Shown here piece after piece: positions 38,601-46,129 of a stretch of DNA of 64,000 nt (position 1 is the first letter of the stretch; each line of letters begins with the position of its first letter). The notes below the pieces were generated by a model. That model was not told the origin of the DNA. It saw nothing but the letters and a program-made list of their open reading frames with translations, and searched no databases. The stretch is from contig NC_009675.1 in the NCBI RefSeq assembly GCF_000017505.1, positions 4,654,501 through 4,718,500 on the forward strand, in the 5' to 3' direction. Source of the DNA: Anaeromyxobacter sp. Fw109-5. GTDB taxonomy: Bacteria > Myxococcota > Myxococcia > Myxococcales > Anaeromyxobacteraceae. A program made the position numbers and the translations under genes.

Positions 38601-38921
38601 CTCCGCACCTGGCTCGACGCGCGCTACCCGGGTGCGACCTGGTACCGCGAGTGGCCCGTCCGCGCCCGGCTCGGCGGTCCCACCCCGCGCCTCGTTGTCG
38701 GCGACGTGGACCTGTTCCTCGAGCTGCCCGATGGGTTCGTGCTGGTCGACCACAAGTCGTTCCCGGGGAGCGAGCGGGAGCGGGACCGGAGGCTCGTGGA
38801 GGAGTACGCACCGCAGCTCGGCTGGTACGCCCGCGTGCTCGCAGACGCGCTGAAGAAGCCGATGAAGGCCGCGTTCGTCCACCTCCCGATCCGCGGAGAG
38901 ATGGCGCAGGTTGCGCTGTAG
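35670..38921 (+). CDS. addA: AddA-like UvrD-family helicase-nuclease
   Basis: 1083 residues from the GTG at 35670 with GAGGAGG upstream. SF1 helicase motifs: SASAGTGKTHR (7-17), VDEFQDTSPLQ near 331, GDRKQAIFAFQG (motif III), VLTWHKAKGLEWPVV (motif V) and RLLYVGFTRPRDLLVL (motif VI, near 797). The C-terminal RecB-like nuclease has DVDLFLELPDGFVLVDHKSF with Asp and Lys of the active site near 1025. Forms the AddAB end-resection complex with the upstream gene. Followed by a convergent hairpin terminator. Confidence 0.85.
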   Translation: MKIDVISASAGTGKTHRLTGDLTKALLDGSARPEGVVAITYTVKAAGELESRIRESLLKAGRPELAARIRDGYIGTIHSVCQRLLREFALEAGLSPWLEPIPEPERKRLFDVALASVLAGREGPLNELARRLEIEDWKEILLEIVDAGRANGMDRAALERSAAASRAGLEKLLGKPTLDNVTYLEKLDRTLRPLLAKLEEQARETGQAASKKRAAAARRLVADLNRGLVPSWKSQFQLAQEVDMKKLRTWSAEYVDLANEHHASAGFHDDVLGMQAQLFALAGEALGTFVAEKTAAGVVDFGDMLARAREVLERPAVREALRDRLDLVLVDEFQDTSPLQLAVVSALAGLARRSIWVGDRKQAIFAFQGTDPELMTAATEAALGGRTPDILASSWRSRPDLVAMTSELFARALAPHGFPDDQVRIVAAKPDHPRLRDQGAFECWRWMPEKVERNGKDVKASEPDALGAGVAELLSNPPLVRERGNAEVEAVRPASFRDVAILARSNARCQQIAAALRARGIPAKVSLGGVTLTPEGVLARAALALLADPRDGVAALQVAWLGGAASSDPDGWLSRRLLEIASWRATAKAAEGKGEHRPPAPLAFEDDGRVAGLRKAVAAAERLSPAQALDLALRTAGVAELVRSWPEPAQRVANLEALRAEAAAYEQLCEAQRSAATMLGLVAHLASLDAGDDAGKQAAPSSEDAVTVLTWHKAKGLEWPVVVLSHLDFSRERGVFEVAVEPAPRFDFARPLEGRWVRYWPWPYGGMSKELALLDRALETAEARRATEADRRERLRLLYVGFTRPRDLLVLVARCTEKSGPATASLDLLVGAKGEPLLAAPFEDQAGAAIGVGQQEWRCRVRTPSGLPPATPAPARSAVQWYASAPRAERPRERLNPSAEPLAGTPRVVQVERLGGRHALAASPEQAGPTGDAIHAFLAADQGGTQEARLTMATRILKAFRVVGAVAPDTLLAASDALRTWLDARYPGATWYREWPVRARLGGPTPRLVVGDVDLFLELPDGFVLVDHKSFPGSERERDRRLVEEYAPQLGWYARVLADALKKPMKAAFVHLPIRGEMAQVAL

Positions 38922-39100
38922 CAAATCGCGCCGCGGCGCGACCCGGGATCGCAGGCAGCGCGTCAGATCACCGCGCGTCGCCTCGCACGGTCGGCCCAGC
39001 TCGCGTGGGCGTCGGTCCACGCCGCCGAGGACGATCCGAGCGTTACTGCCTCCTCGGATGGCACAGCTTCAGGACGGTAGCCGTGTTCGCGGGACACCGG

Positions 39101-39135
39101 AGCCCGGCGCGCCGCCCCCCGCGACGCGCCGGGCT
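39101..39135. terminator. Convergent hairpin between addA and the VWA gene
   Basis: A perfect 11-base inverted repeat, AGCCCGGCGCG at 39101-39111 and its complement at 39125-39135, with a 13-base loop. It lies between two converging genes and has no T-run, as is usual in very GC-rich genomes. The rest of 38922-39166 has no gene. Confidence 0.5.
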
Positions 39136-39166
39136 GCCAGTCCCCCCACCCGCCCCGCCCTGAAGC

Positions 39167-40582
39167 TCACCAGCGCTTCGACCGCTTTCGAGTGAGCCCT
39201 CTGCTCGACGTCCCCGGCGCACTGCGCCTCTGCGACTCGCGCTTGGCGCCGAACGAGTCCGCCATCCGCTCCTGCGCCGCGGTCGTCTTGCCCTGCCCCA
39301 TCGAGCGCAGGTCGGCGAACGCCTCTTCCTGGTAGAGCGTTGTGACGTTGCGCGTCCCGCCCTTCCGGATGCTGGCGCGGTAGGCGCGGCTGCCTCGGAA
39401 CGCGTCTGCGTCGGCGACGCGGTCCGCCACCTTCCTGGCCGCGCTCGCGACCGCGTCGTGGCCGCGCGAGGCCACCGCCTCCTGGAACAGCACCATCACC
39501 TGCCGGGCCTGCGCGAACTCGCCACGACTCGCCGCCTCCTCGGCCTCGATCTGCGCCCGGACGAGCTGCGCGATGGCGACCACCTCGTCCACGCTCGGGG
39601 TCGGAGCGGGCTGTGTGTCCGCCGGGGCGACGAACCGCACGCTCGCGTGAGTGGCGGAGCGCTCGCGCACCACCCGGCCTCCGTCGAACCGCTCGAACGC
39701 GACGTCCACGTCGGCCACGGCCACGGGAGCGTCGAGCGGGACGGGCCGGGGCCTGAGCCGCACGCCGAGCACCAGGTTCCGGACCTCGTCCGCGAGCAGG
39801 TCCGGAACGCGGAGCACGACGCTCCCGCCCTCCTCGCGCGCGTCGACGTCGCTCACCACGTCCGTGAGCTCCACGCCCTCCGCCGGCGTCACCCGCACCT
39901 CGATCGCCTGGGCGTACGTCGAGAGGAGGCCGCCCAGCTCGCGCGCGAAGGCGGTGAGCGCGTCCTCCGGTCCCTGCACGTAGGCGTAGTTCCCCTTCCC
40001 CTTCGTCGAGAGGTCGCGGAGCAGCTCCTGATCGGCGTCGTCGCCGTAGCCGAACGCCGACAGCGTCGCGCTGCCGAGGTTCTCGGCGAGGAGCCGCATG
40101 AGGCGCTCGTGCGACGTAGCCCGCCCCGCGTTCGCGAGCCCGTCGGTGAAGAGAATGACGCGGACGAGCATCCCATCGGGCAGCTTCGCCACCCTGGCGT
40201 GGTCGAGCCCGGCGAGCATGCCGCCGCCCAGGTTCGTGTTGGAGCGCGGCCCGAGCCGCCCGACGAGCGCCTTCAGCTCGTCCTTGCGCGCCTGGGTCAT
40301 CTCGGCGGGCGGCGCGAGCGTCTCCACCTCGGTCGAGAACACCACCACACCGCAGAAGTCGCCCGGCGCGAGGTGGTCCACGAGCTTCATGAGCGACTGC
40401 TTCGCGAAGTGGAGCTTCTCGCCGGCCATGGACCCGGAGACGTCGAGGACCGGGATCACGCAGACCGGCGGACGGGGCGCCGCAGCGTCGAGGTGCGGCG
40501 CGGCGAGGGAGACGACGAGGTGGACGTCCTTCGCCTCGTCGAAGCGGACCTTCTCGTACGTGAGCTGGGCGGTGGTCTTCAT
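39167..40582 (-). CDS. VWA domain protein
   Basis: 471 residues from the ATG at 40582; the upstream in-frame sequence overlaps a repeat. A von Willebrand A domain lies at about 40-210 with a complete MIDAS: DVSGSM (47-52), the Thr in RSNTNLGGG and Asp in ILFTDGLANAG. It lacks a signal peptide, so it should be cytoplasmic or non-classically localised. The region after the VWA domain is beta-rich (VIT-batch style), then a helical tail with QARQVMVLFQEAVAS. Batch proteins of this kind are common in myxobacteria, with no fixed function. Confidence 0.8.
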   Translation of the reverse strand: MKTTAQLTYEKVRFDEAKDVHLVVSLAAPHLDAAAPRPPVCVIPVLDVSGSMAGEKLHFAKQSLMKLVDHLAPGDFCGVVVFSTEVETLAPPAEMTQARKDELKALVGRLGPRSNTNLGGGMLAGLDHARVAKLPDGMLVRVILFTDGLANAGRATSHERLMRLLAENLGSATLSAFGYGDDADQELLRDLSTKGKGNYAYVQGPEDALTAFARELGGLLSTYAQAIEVRVTPAEGVELTDVVSDVDAREEGGSVVLRVPDLLADEVRNLVLGVRLRPRPVPLDAPVAVADVDVAFERFDGGRVVRERSATHASVRFVAPADTQPAPTPSVDEVVAIAQLVRAQIEAEEAASRGEFAQARQVMVLFQEAVASRGHDAVASAARKVADRVADADAFRGSRAYRASIRKGGTRNVTTLYQEEAFADLRSMGQGKTTAAQERMADSFGAKRESQRRSAPGTSSRGLTRKRSKRW

Positions 40583-40645
40583 GCCGGGCGACGTTAGGCG
40601 ACGGACGGACACGCACGGTCCGTCGCCTCGGTTTGAATCCAAATC

Positions 40646-40680
40646 CCCGCTCGTGCTTCGACAAGCTCAGCACGAGCGGG
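40646..40680. repeat. REP-like palindromic element
   Basis: Inverted arms CCCGCTCGTGCT (40646-40657) and AGCACGAGCGGG (40669-40680) flank TCGACAAGCTC. The motif TTCGACAAGCTCAGCACGAG is a dispersed extragenic repeat seen in many GC-rich genomes. It lies between divergent genes. Confidence 0.6.
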
Positions 40681-40732
40681 ACTCCAAGACGTGTCCGTCC
40701 CCCCACCAACATTTCGCCTGGGAGGACGACGA

Positions 40733-41359
40733 ATGAGGACTTTTCCTGACCTGAGGATCCGGGACGCGGTGTGGGACAGCCAGCGCGCGGGACGGCTGCT
40801 CGACGATCAGCAGTGGGCGGACGCGCGGGAGGCGTTCACGGCGCTGCGGGCGCGGACGGCGAAGCTCGGCGTCCGCTCCGCCTACCTGGCCTGGGGGCTC
40901 GCGGTGGCGCTCGACAACCTGGGCGAGGCCGAGCTGGCGTTCGAGGCGGCCTGCGAGGCGGTGAAGGGGGATCCGATGAACCCGGCGTGCCAGCACTCGT
41001 TCGACGTCATCGCGAACCGGCTGCGGGCCGCCCTCGCCGACCCGGCGCGCACGCCCGACGACCCGTCCACGCCACGCCTCTACGCGCTGCTCCAGGACGC
41101 CGGCGAGGCCGACGTGCCGTCGCACCTCGCGATGGCCAGCCACCTCGCGCACGCCGGCAAGGCGGCGGAGGCGATGGCGCTCCTCGACGCGGTCACCCTG
41201 CTCTCGCCCGTGTCACGGGACGCGTGGCTGCACAAGGCATTCCTCGCGCGTGCCCTGGGTGACGCGACGCTCTCCGCGACGTGCGAGGCGCAGGCCGCGG
41301 CGATCGCGTCGTCGGGCGTGCCGTTCGCCATCCCCGCGCCGCGCGGCGCGCTTTGCTGA
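40733..41359 (+). CDS. TPR-like protein
   Basis: 208 residues from the ATG at 40733 with GGGAGGA six bases upstream. It is made of paired helices of the tetratricopeptide kind (AREAFTALRARTAKLGVRSA, NLGEAELAFEAACEAVKGDP, AGKAAEAMALLDAVTLLSP). No signal peptide. A truncated paralogue begins at 50184. The N-terminal 70 residues of the two are clearly alike (helix LLxxxxxxxAxxxF/YRxIxAxxxKLG). Likely a scaffold; partner unknown. Confidence 0.68.
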   Translation: MRTFPDLRIRDAVWDSQRAGRLLDDQQWADAREAFTALRARTAKLGVRSAYLAWGLAVALDNLGEAELAFEAACEAVKGDPMNPACQHSFDVIANRLRAALADPARTPDDPSTPRLYALLQDAGEADVPSHLAMASHLAHAGKAAEAMALLDAVTLLSPVSRDAWLHKAFLARALGDATLSATCEAQAAAIASSGVPFAIPAPRGALC

Positions 41360-41421
41360 GCAGGGCTGCGGAGATGTCCGTCGCGCCCGGATGATCCCTC
41401 CGTCTCCAGCCGGGGGGAACG

Positions 41422-41856
41422 ATGGCCAGGAAAGCGACGACGACGCCCGTTGCGAAGCGCTACTTCGACCTGCTCGCGGAGGAGGGCTATCGCCCGAAGA
41501 TAGGCAGCAGCGAGAACAACCACTCGATCCTCCGGTTCAAGTCGGAGGGGACCGTGTTCCTCCTCTTCGTGGACGAGGACGACGAGTCCTTCTTCCACCT
41601 CGCGCTCACCTACGAGCTCGGGGACGGCGTCGCCGACATCGCAGGGGCGATGAGCCGCGCGAACGACCTCAACGCGGACTACAAGGCCGTGAAGACCACG
41701 GTCCATCCTGCCGAACGGAGCGTGCGCTTCCACGTGGAGGCGTTCCTCGACGCCTTCGCCACCCTGCCCGTCATCCAGCGCTCCATCGGCGCGCTCCGAG
41801 ACGCCGCTCGGGCCTTCTTCGAGCCGGCACGCCCCGCAGACCGGCTGGACGCCTGA
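41422..41856 (+). CDS. YbjN-like domain protein
   Basis: 144 residues. After a basic start (MARKATTTPVAKRYFDLLAE) it has the alternating strand-helix pattern of the YbjN/type III chaperone-like fold: RFKSEGTVFLLFVDEDDES, LALTYEL, ANDLNADYKAVKTTVH, then a helical C-terminus. Typical length for this family. The ATG at 41422 follows a purine-rich stretch (GGGGGGAACG). It ends 3 bases before the WYL regulator gene. Confidence 0.55.
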   Translation: MARKATTTPVAKRYFDLLAEEGYRPKIGSSENNHSILRFKSEGTVFLLFVDEDDESFFHLALTYELGDGVADIAGAMSRANDLNADYKAVKTTVHPAERSVRFHVEAFLDAFATLPVIQRSIGALRDAARAFFEPARPADRLDA

Positions 41857-41859
41857 CCC

Positions 41860-43398
41860 GTGGGGCGCCTCGACCCCCGCAGGCTGCGCGCGCTGCACGC
41901 CCTCGCGCGGGCGGCGACGACCTCCCGCGCCGTGCGGGTCCGGTACGTGGACACGGACCGCTCCGTGGTGGAGCGGACCCTCGACGTCCTCGCGCTCGCC
42001 TACGAGCCGCCGAGGTGGCTCGTAGCGACCTGGTCGCGGAGGCGGCAGTCGCTGCGGCTGCTCGATCTCGTGCGCATCCGGCGCGTGGAGCCGACGCGGC
42101 GGCGCGCGGGACCGCCGCCCGCCGGGTTCGACGCCCTGGACTTCTCCATCCGGCACCTGCTCGATCCGGACGGCGCTATCCCGCGGCGCGTCGAGCTCCG
42201 GATCGGCGAGCGGCTCGCCCGGCTCGCTCCGGCCCTCCTGCCGACCGCCGACCTGCGGCGTGGCTCGAACGGCTCCTGGCGCTGCCGCGTCCTCGCCTCG
42301 CGCCCGGAGGTCGTGTCGGCCATCGCGGCCTCACTGCGGGCTGAGATACACTCGGCGACGCCCATGCCGACCGCCCGTCGCAAAGCCAAGTCGAGCACCG
42401 AGGCGCGCCTCCTCGGCCTCGCCTCCTGGATCCTCTCGCAGCCAGGACCCGTCAGCGCCGCCCAGATCTACGAGAGGTTCGCGGACGACTATGGCGACCC
42501 GGAGTCCGCCGCCGCCGAGAAGAAGTTCACGCGCGACAAGGACGCGCTCCGGGAGCTCGGGTTCAACCTCGAGATGGAGGAGCTGAGCGCTGAGCAGGGC
42601 CAGGTGGGCTACTCCATCGACGCGCACTCGTCCGCGCTCCCGCAGCTCGACCTCACGCCCGAGGAGGCCGCGGTGGTGTGGACCGCCGGCGTCGGCGCCC
42701 TCCGCTTCTCGGACCACCCGCTCCGCGACGAGCTGGAGAGCGCGGTCCGCAAGCTCGTGGTCGGCGCTCGCGGCCTGCCGCCGCGCGCGTCCGCCACCGA
42801 GGACCTCGTCGTCCACGGCGAGCCCGTGAAGCAGCAGACGCTCGACAGGCTCGTGGACGCCTGGGAGCGGCGGAAGCGGATCGCCCTCTCCTACTGGCGG
42901 CCCTCCACGGGCGAGGTCGTCGAGCGCGAGGTGGACGTCTACGGCTGGGCGCGCCGCCGCGGCGAGTGGATCTTCGTGGGCTGGTGCCACATGCGGAAGG
43001 GCGTCCGCATCTTCTACCTGTCCCGGGTGCGCGCGCTCACGGTGAACACCCGCGGCGGGAAGGGCGGCGACTACGCCATCCCGCGGGACTTCGACGTCCG
43101 GCGCTGGTCGCGGCAGGAGATCTGGGACTACGACGTGCACGCGCCCACGGAGGCGACGGTCCGCTTCCGGGGCTCGCTGGCTCGCATCGCGCGCCAGCTC
43201 CTCCCCTCCGCGAAGGTCTCCACCGCGGAGGACGGCGCGCGGATCGCCCGGCTCGAGGTCCGGAACCTCCGCGGGCTCGTGCGGCAGGCCCTCGCGTGGG
43301 GACCCGAGGCCGAGCTCGTCTCGCCGGAGGAAGGACGCGCCATGGCCCGGGAGATCCTCGGCGGCCTCGGCGCTGCGACCGAGCGGAGGGCGTCGTGA
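41860..43398 (+). CDS. WYL-HTH-WYL transcription regulator (PafB-like)
   Basis: 512 residues from a GTG at 41860. Residues ~1-165 look like a WYL domain plus C-terminal extension without a preceding HTH. Residues ~168-250 hold a helix-turn-helix part (SSTEARLLGLASWILSQPGP; SAAQIYERFADDYG). A second, standard WYL domain follows: RIALSYWRPSTGEVVEREVD, VYGWARRRGEWIFVGWC, IFYLSRVRALTV, and a WCX extension. So there seem to be two ligand-binding modules in one chain. Its stop overlaps the next WYL gene (GTGA). A PafBC-like pair, which in actinobacteria responds to DNA damage, would fit near addAB; that is inference. Confidence 0.72.
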   Translation: MGRLDPRRLRALHALARAATTSRAVRVRYVDTDRSVVERTLDVLALAYEPPRWLVATWSRRRQSLRLLDLVRIRRVEPTRRRAGPPPAGFDALDFSIRHLLDPDGAIPRRVELRIGERLARLAPALLPTADLRRGSNGSWRCRVLASRPEVVSAIAASLRAEIHSATPMPTARRKAKSSTEARLLGLASWILSQPGPVSAAQIYERFADDYGDPESAAAEKKFTRDKDALRELGFNLEMEELSAEQGQVGYSIDAHSSALPQLDLTPEEAAVVWTAGVGALRFSDHPLRDELESAVRKLVVGARGLPPRASATEDLVVHGEPVKQQTLDRLVDAWERRKRIALSYWRPSTGEVVEREVDVYGWARRRGEWIFVGWCHMRKGVRIFYLSRVRALTVNTRGGKGGDYAIPRDFDVRRWSRQEIWDYDVHAPTEATVRFRGSLARIARQLLPSAKVSTAEDGARIARLEVRNLRGLVRQALAWGPEAELVSPEEGRAMAREILGGLGAATERRAS

Positions 43399-44366
43399 CC
43401 CGCCCGTACGACCTGCGCCGCATCCGGCGGCTGCTCCTCCTGCTCCCCGCCGCGGCCAGGGCGTCGCGCAGCGGCAAGGGCCTGCCCCTCGCGCGCGCGG
43501 TGGAGCTGACCGGCGCGCGCAGCGAGAAGGAGGTCGTCGCCGACGTCGAGGCGCTCTCCGAGCTCTGGGCCTCCCCCGAGGAGGCCGAGGACGTCATCGC
43601 CGTGCACGTCGAGGACGGCGAGGTCCACGTCACGTATGCGAACGGCTTCGGCAGGCCCACGGCCTTCTCCCTCGCCGAGGGCGCGGTCCTGCTCGCAGCG
43701 CTCACGCCCTTCGAGCAGGACGGCGGGCGTCCGGTGAAGGAGGCCGCGCGCAAGCTCCGCAAGGCGATCCCCGAGGTCCTGCGCACCGAGGCGGACCGGC
43801 TCGTCGCCGGCCTCGATCTGCAGCTCGAGACCCCCGGCCCCTGGGCCGGGGCGCTCCGCGAGGCGATCGACAAGCGGGTCGAGACCACGATCGAGTACCG
43901 CTCCGTCGGCGACGGCACGGCCGCGAAGCGCGTCGTGGAGCCGCGGCTCGTCTTCCACCGCGAGGGCCACTGGTACCTCGCCGCCTGGAACGTGGCGAAG
44001 CGCGAGGAGCACCTCTTCCGCCTCGACCGCATCGTCTCCGTCGAGCTCGGCACGCGCATCTTCGGCGAGCACCAGGGTCCGCCGCTGGCGCGGTACGGGA
44101 AGAGCCTCTACTTCCAGTCGGGAGCCGAACGCGACGTCAGCGTCCGGTATCGCGATACCGCCGCGCGGCTCGCCCGCGAGCGGCACGGCGCCCGCGCGCG
44201 GGCGAACGACGACGGCAGCGTCACCGTCACGACGAAGCTGACCCCGGGGAACTTCCTGCTCGGGATCGTGCTCGGGTATGGCGGCGAGGCCACGATCGAG
44301 GCCCCCGAGGACGTCGTGGCCCAGCTGCGCGAGCGCGTCGAGGCGCTGCAGCGGTTGTACGGGTGA
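43395..44366 (+). CDS. WYL domain regulator (PafC-like)
   Basis: 323 residues from a GTG at 43395 overlapping the preceding stop. The N-terminal ~60 residues have an HTH-like start (YDLRRIRRLLLLLPAAARAS; LPLARAVELTGARSEKEVV). A WYL domain follows: TIEYRSVGDGTAAKRVVEPR, HWYLAAWNVAKREEHLFRLD, then a WCX C-terminal extension (VTVTTKLTPGNFLLGIVLG). It forms an operon with the WYL-HTH-WYL gene. A hairpin at 44386-44410 follows. Confidence 0.78.
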   Translation: MTRPYDLRRIRRLLLLLPAAARASRSGKGLPLARAVELTGARSEKEVVADVEALSELWASPEEAEDVIAVHVEDGEVHVTYANGFGRPTAFSLAEGAVLLAALTPFEQDGGRPVKEAARKLRKAIPEVLRTEADRLVAGLDLQLETPGPWAGALREAIDKRVETTIEYRSVGDGTAAKRVVEPRLVFHREGHWYLAAWNVAKREEHLFRLDRIVSVELGTRIFGEHQGPPLARYGKSLYFQSGAERDVSVRYRDTAARLARERHGARARANDDGSVTVTTKLTPGNFLLGIVLGYGGEATIEAPEDVVAQLRERVEALQRLYG

Positions 44367-44385
44367 CCCGGCTCAAATGGGCGAT

Positions 44386-44410
44386 CCGGGCCGCTCGTGG
44401 AGCGACCCGG
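44386..44410. terminator. Convergent hairpin after the WYL pair
   Basis: CCGGG-c-CGCTC, loop GTG, GAGCG-a-CCCGG: ten paired bases with one mismatch. It lies in the 69-base space between two converging genes, so it may stop both transcripts. No T-run. Confidence 0.45.
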
Positions 44411-44435
44411 ACCGCCTCGCGGAGCAGCGCGCCGA

Positions 44436-45626
44436 TTACGGACCGATCACGCTGACGATCGCCTGCAGCTGCTCATCCGTCAGGCCGAACGTCATGTTGC
44501 CGTCCTTGATCATCTGGACGGTCATGCCCCTGCCCTTCAGGTTGCTCGTCTCGAGCGGCCCGTGGCAGCTCGCGCAGGACTGGCCGTACAGCGCGGCCCC
44601 GTCGATCGGGGGCGTGTACGTGCAGGCCTGCTGGACGATGGGTGTGCCGCCGGTGCAGCCGTCCGGCGACGAGGTGAGCACGGAGCGCGTCTGCGTTCCG
44701 TCCGGCTGGCAGGCGCTCCAGTCCGAGTAGGTGAAGGAGGTGCACTCGACGGCGGGCGGCGTGTACGTGCAGGCCTGCGAGAGCACCGGGCTACCGCCGG
44801 TGCAGCCCTCGGGCGAGGACGTCAGCACCGTGCGCGTCTGCGTCCCGTCGGACTGGCAGGCGCTCCAGTCCGAGTAGGTGAAGCTCGTGCAGGTCACCGG
44901 GGGAGTGTAGGTGCACGGCTGCGAGAGCTCGGGGCTACCGCCCGTGCAGCCCTCGGGCGAGGACGTCAGCACGGTGCGCGTCTGCGTCCCGTCGGGCTGG
45001 CACGCGTCCCAGTCCGAGTAGGTGAAGCTCGAGCACGTCACCGGGGGCTCGCCGTACGTGCACGACTGCGTGAGGACGGGCGTACCCGTGCAGCCCTCCG
45101 GGCTGGAGGAGATCACCGTCCGCGTCTGCGTCCCGTCCGGCTGGCAGGCGCTCCAGTCCGAGTAGGTGTACGTGCACGCCGTCGGAGGGGTCACGCCCGC
45201 CGGAAGGTTCTCCGGGTGGAACACGCCGGCGGCGAGGTCCGTGAGCGGTGCCGAGAAGATCAGCCCGCCCGTCTCGCGGTTGGTGACCGTCACGTTCCCT
45301 TCGCGGTCGCGGGTGATCTTGACGACGCCGAGCAGCGGCACGACGCCGGTGCTCCCCTCGCTCGCCACGGGCTTCGGGACCCGGTAGTTCTCGAACAGCG
45401 GGGCGAGCGCCGGGACCGTGCGCAGCTCGTTGAGGACGTCCATGAACGTCTTCACCGCCTGCTCGGGCGCGACCCCGGGTGACAGCTCCCTCGCGGCCGC
45501 GCGGACGGCCGCGGTGGCCTGCGCGTCGGCGGCGGGCGGGGAGCTGCCGTCGCCGCATCCACTGGTCGTCAACCCGGCGACGAGCGCGCCGACGGCGAGC
45601 GAGTTGAGAATCCGGTTCATCTGCAT
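44436..45626 (-). CDS. Lipoprotein with TSP1-like repeats and cytochrome c domain
   Basis: 396 residues from the ATG at 45626 (GGAG five bases upstream; a second ATG is two codons later). A signal peptide ends in a lipobox-like TSGC. After a ~125-residue globular part there are four ~48-residue repeats with the pattern YSDWSACQPDGTQTRTV then SSPEGCTG and a CTYTPP close, each with three or more cysteines like thrombospondin type 1 repeats. The C-terminus has a haem-binding CASCH and a downstream Met (GRGMTVQM), a monohaem cytochrome c. Probably a periplasmic or surface electron-transfer protein; the repeats may serve adhesion. Confidence 0.78.
   Translation of the reverse strand: MQMNRILNSLAVGALVAGLTTSGCGDGSSPPAADAQATAAVRAAARELSPGVAPEQAVKTFMDVLNELRTVPALAPLFENYRVPKPVASEGSTGVVPLLGVVKITRDREGNVTVTNRETGGLIFSAPLTDLAAGVFHPENLPAGVTPPTACTYTYSDWSACQPDGTQTRTVISSSPEGCTGTPVLTQSCTYGEPPVTCSSFTYSDWDACQPDGTQTRTVLTSSPEGCTGGSPELSQPCTYTPPVTCTSFTYSDWSACQSDGTQTRTVLTSSPEGCTGGSPVLSQACTYTPPAVECTSFTYSDWSACQPDGTQTRSVLTSSPDGCTGGTPIVQQACTYTPPIDGAALYGQSCASCHGPLETSNLKGRGMTVQMIKDGNMTFGLTDEQLQAIVSVIGP
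44625..45170 (-). repeat. Four tandem coding repeats of about 145 bases
   Basis: Within the cytochrome lipoprotein, four consecutive units encode the cysteine-rich module starting YSDW(S/D)ACQ. DNA is nearly identical between units (for example the block for CQPDGTQTRTV recurs), so the array probably arose by recent duplication and can vary in copy number. Confidence 0.7.
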
Positions 45627-45689
45627 TGCGTCTCCGATCTTGGCGGCGCGGCCTCCACTGCGGAGCCCGCGCCGCGCCGTGAAAGGGGG

Positions 45690-45733
45690 CGCCGCGCGCG
45701 CCGCGTCCGGATGAGAACGCGGCGCGCGCGGCG
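45690..45733. repeat. 17-base perfect inverted repeat in the leader of the lipoprotein gene
   Basis: Arms CGCCGCGCGCGCCGCGT (45690-45706) and its exact complement (45717-45733) with a 10-base loop. It lies 64 bases upstream of the start codon at 45626. Could be an mRNA attenuator, a terminator for antisense reads or a binding site. Between it and 46129 I see no gene. Confidence 0.55.
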
Positions 45734-46129
45734 TGGGGACGTGTACTGAGCCTCGCCTCCTGACCACTTCGCGCCGGGGCGGATCCCCGGGGGCGTGCGA
45801 TCGGACGGGTCACGTCAGCACCAGGCGTGCCCGCGGCGAGCGGACCGATCATCGGGCGCTTACGCGCGCAGTGAGCCCACGCGGGCTGCCTGATTTTCGA
45901 TGTGCGATATCGCGAATCCGAGGCCCGCGGGACCCACCCGTGGTGCAGGGCCTCGCGGTGCTGACGGGGCGATCATGATTCGCGAGAGGACGCCGAGTAC
46001 GAGCCTTCCACCTCGGTCAGCCCAGACACAGACCTCGTGGGCAGTCGAGGTGCACGCGGAGCGTGCGCGTGCCTTCACCCTCATCGGCCAGCCCCGCAGG
46101 ATTCGCGCCGGCCGCCGTCTCGTTCGTGT
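45734..46129. other. Intergenic region, no gene seen
   Basis: About 400 bases between the leader hairpin of the cytochrome lipoprotein and the end of the NERD-helicase gene. Only short, unsupported frames occur. It should hold the promoter of the lipoprotein gene. I see no RNA gene. Confidence 0.4.
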
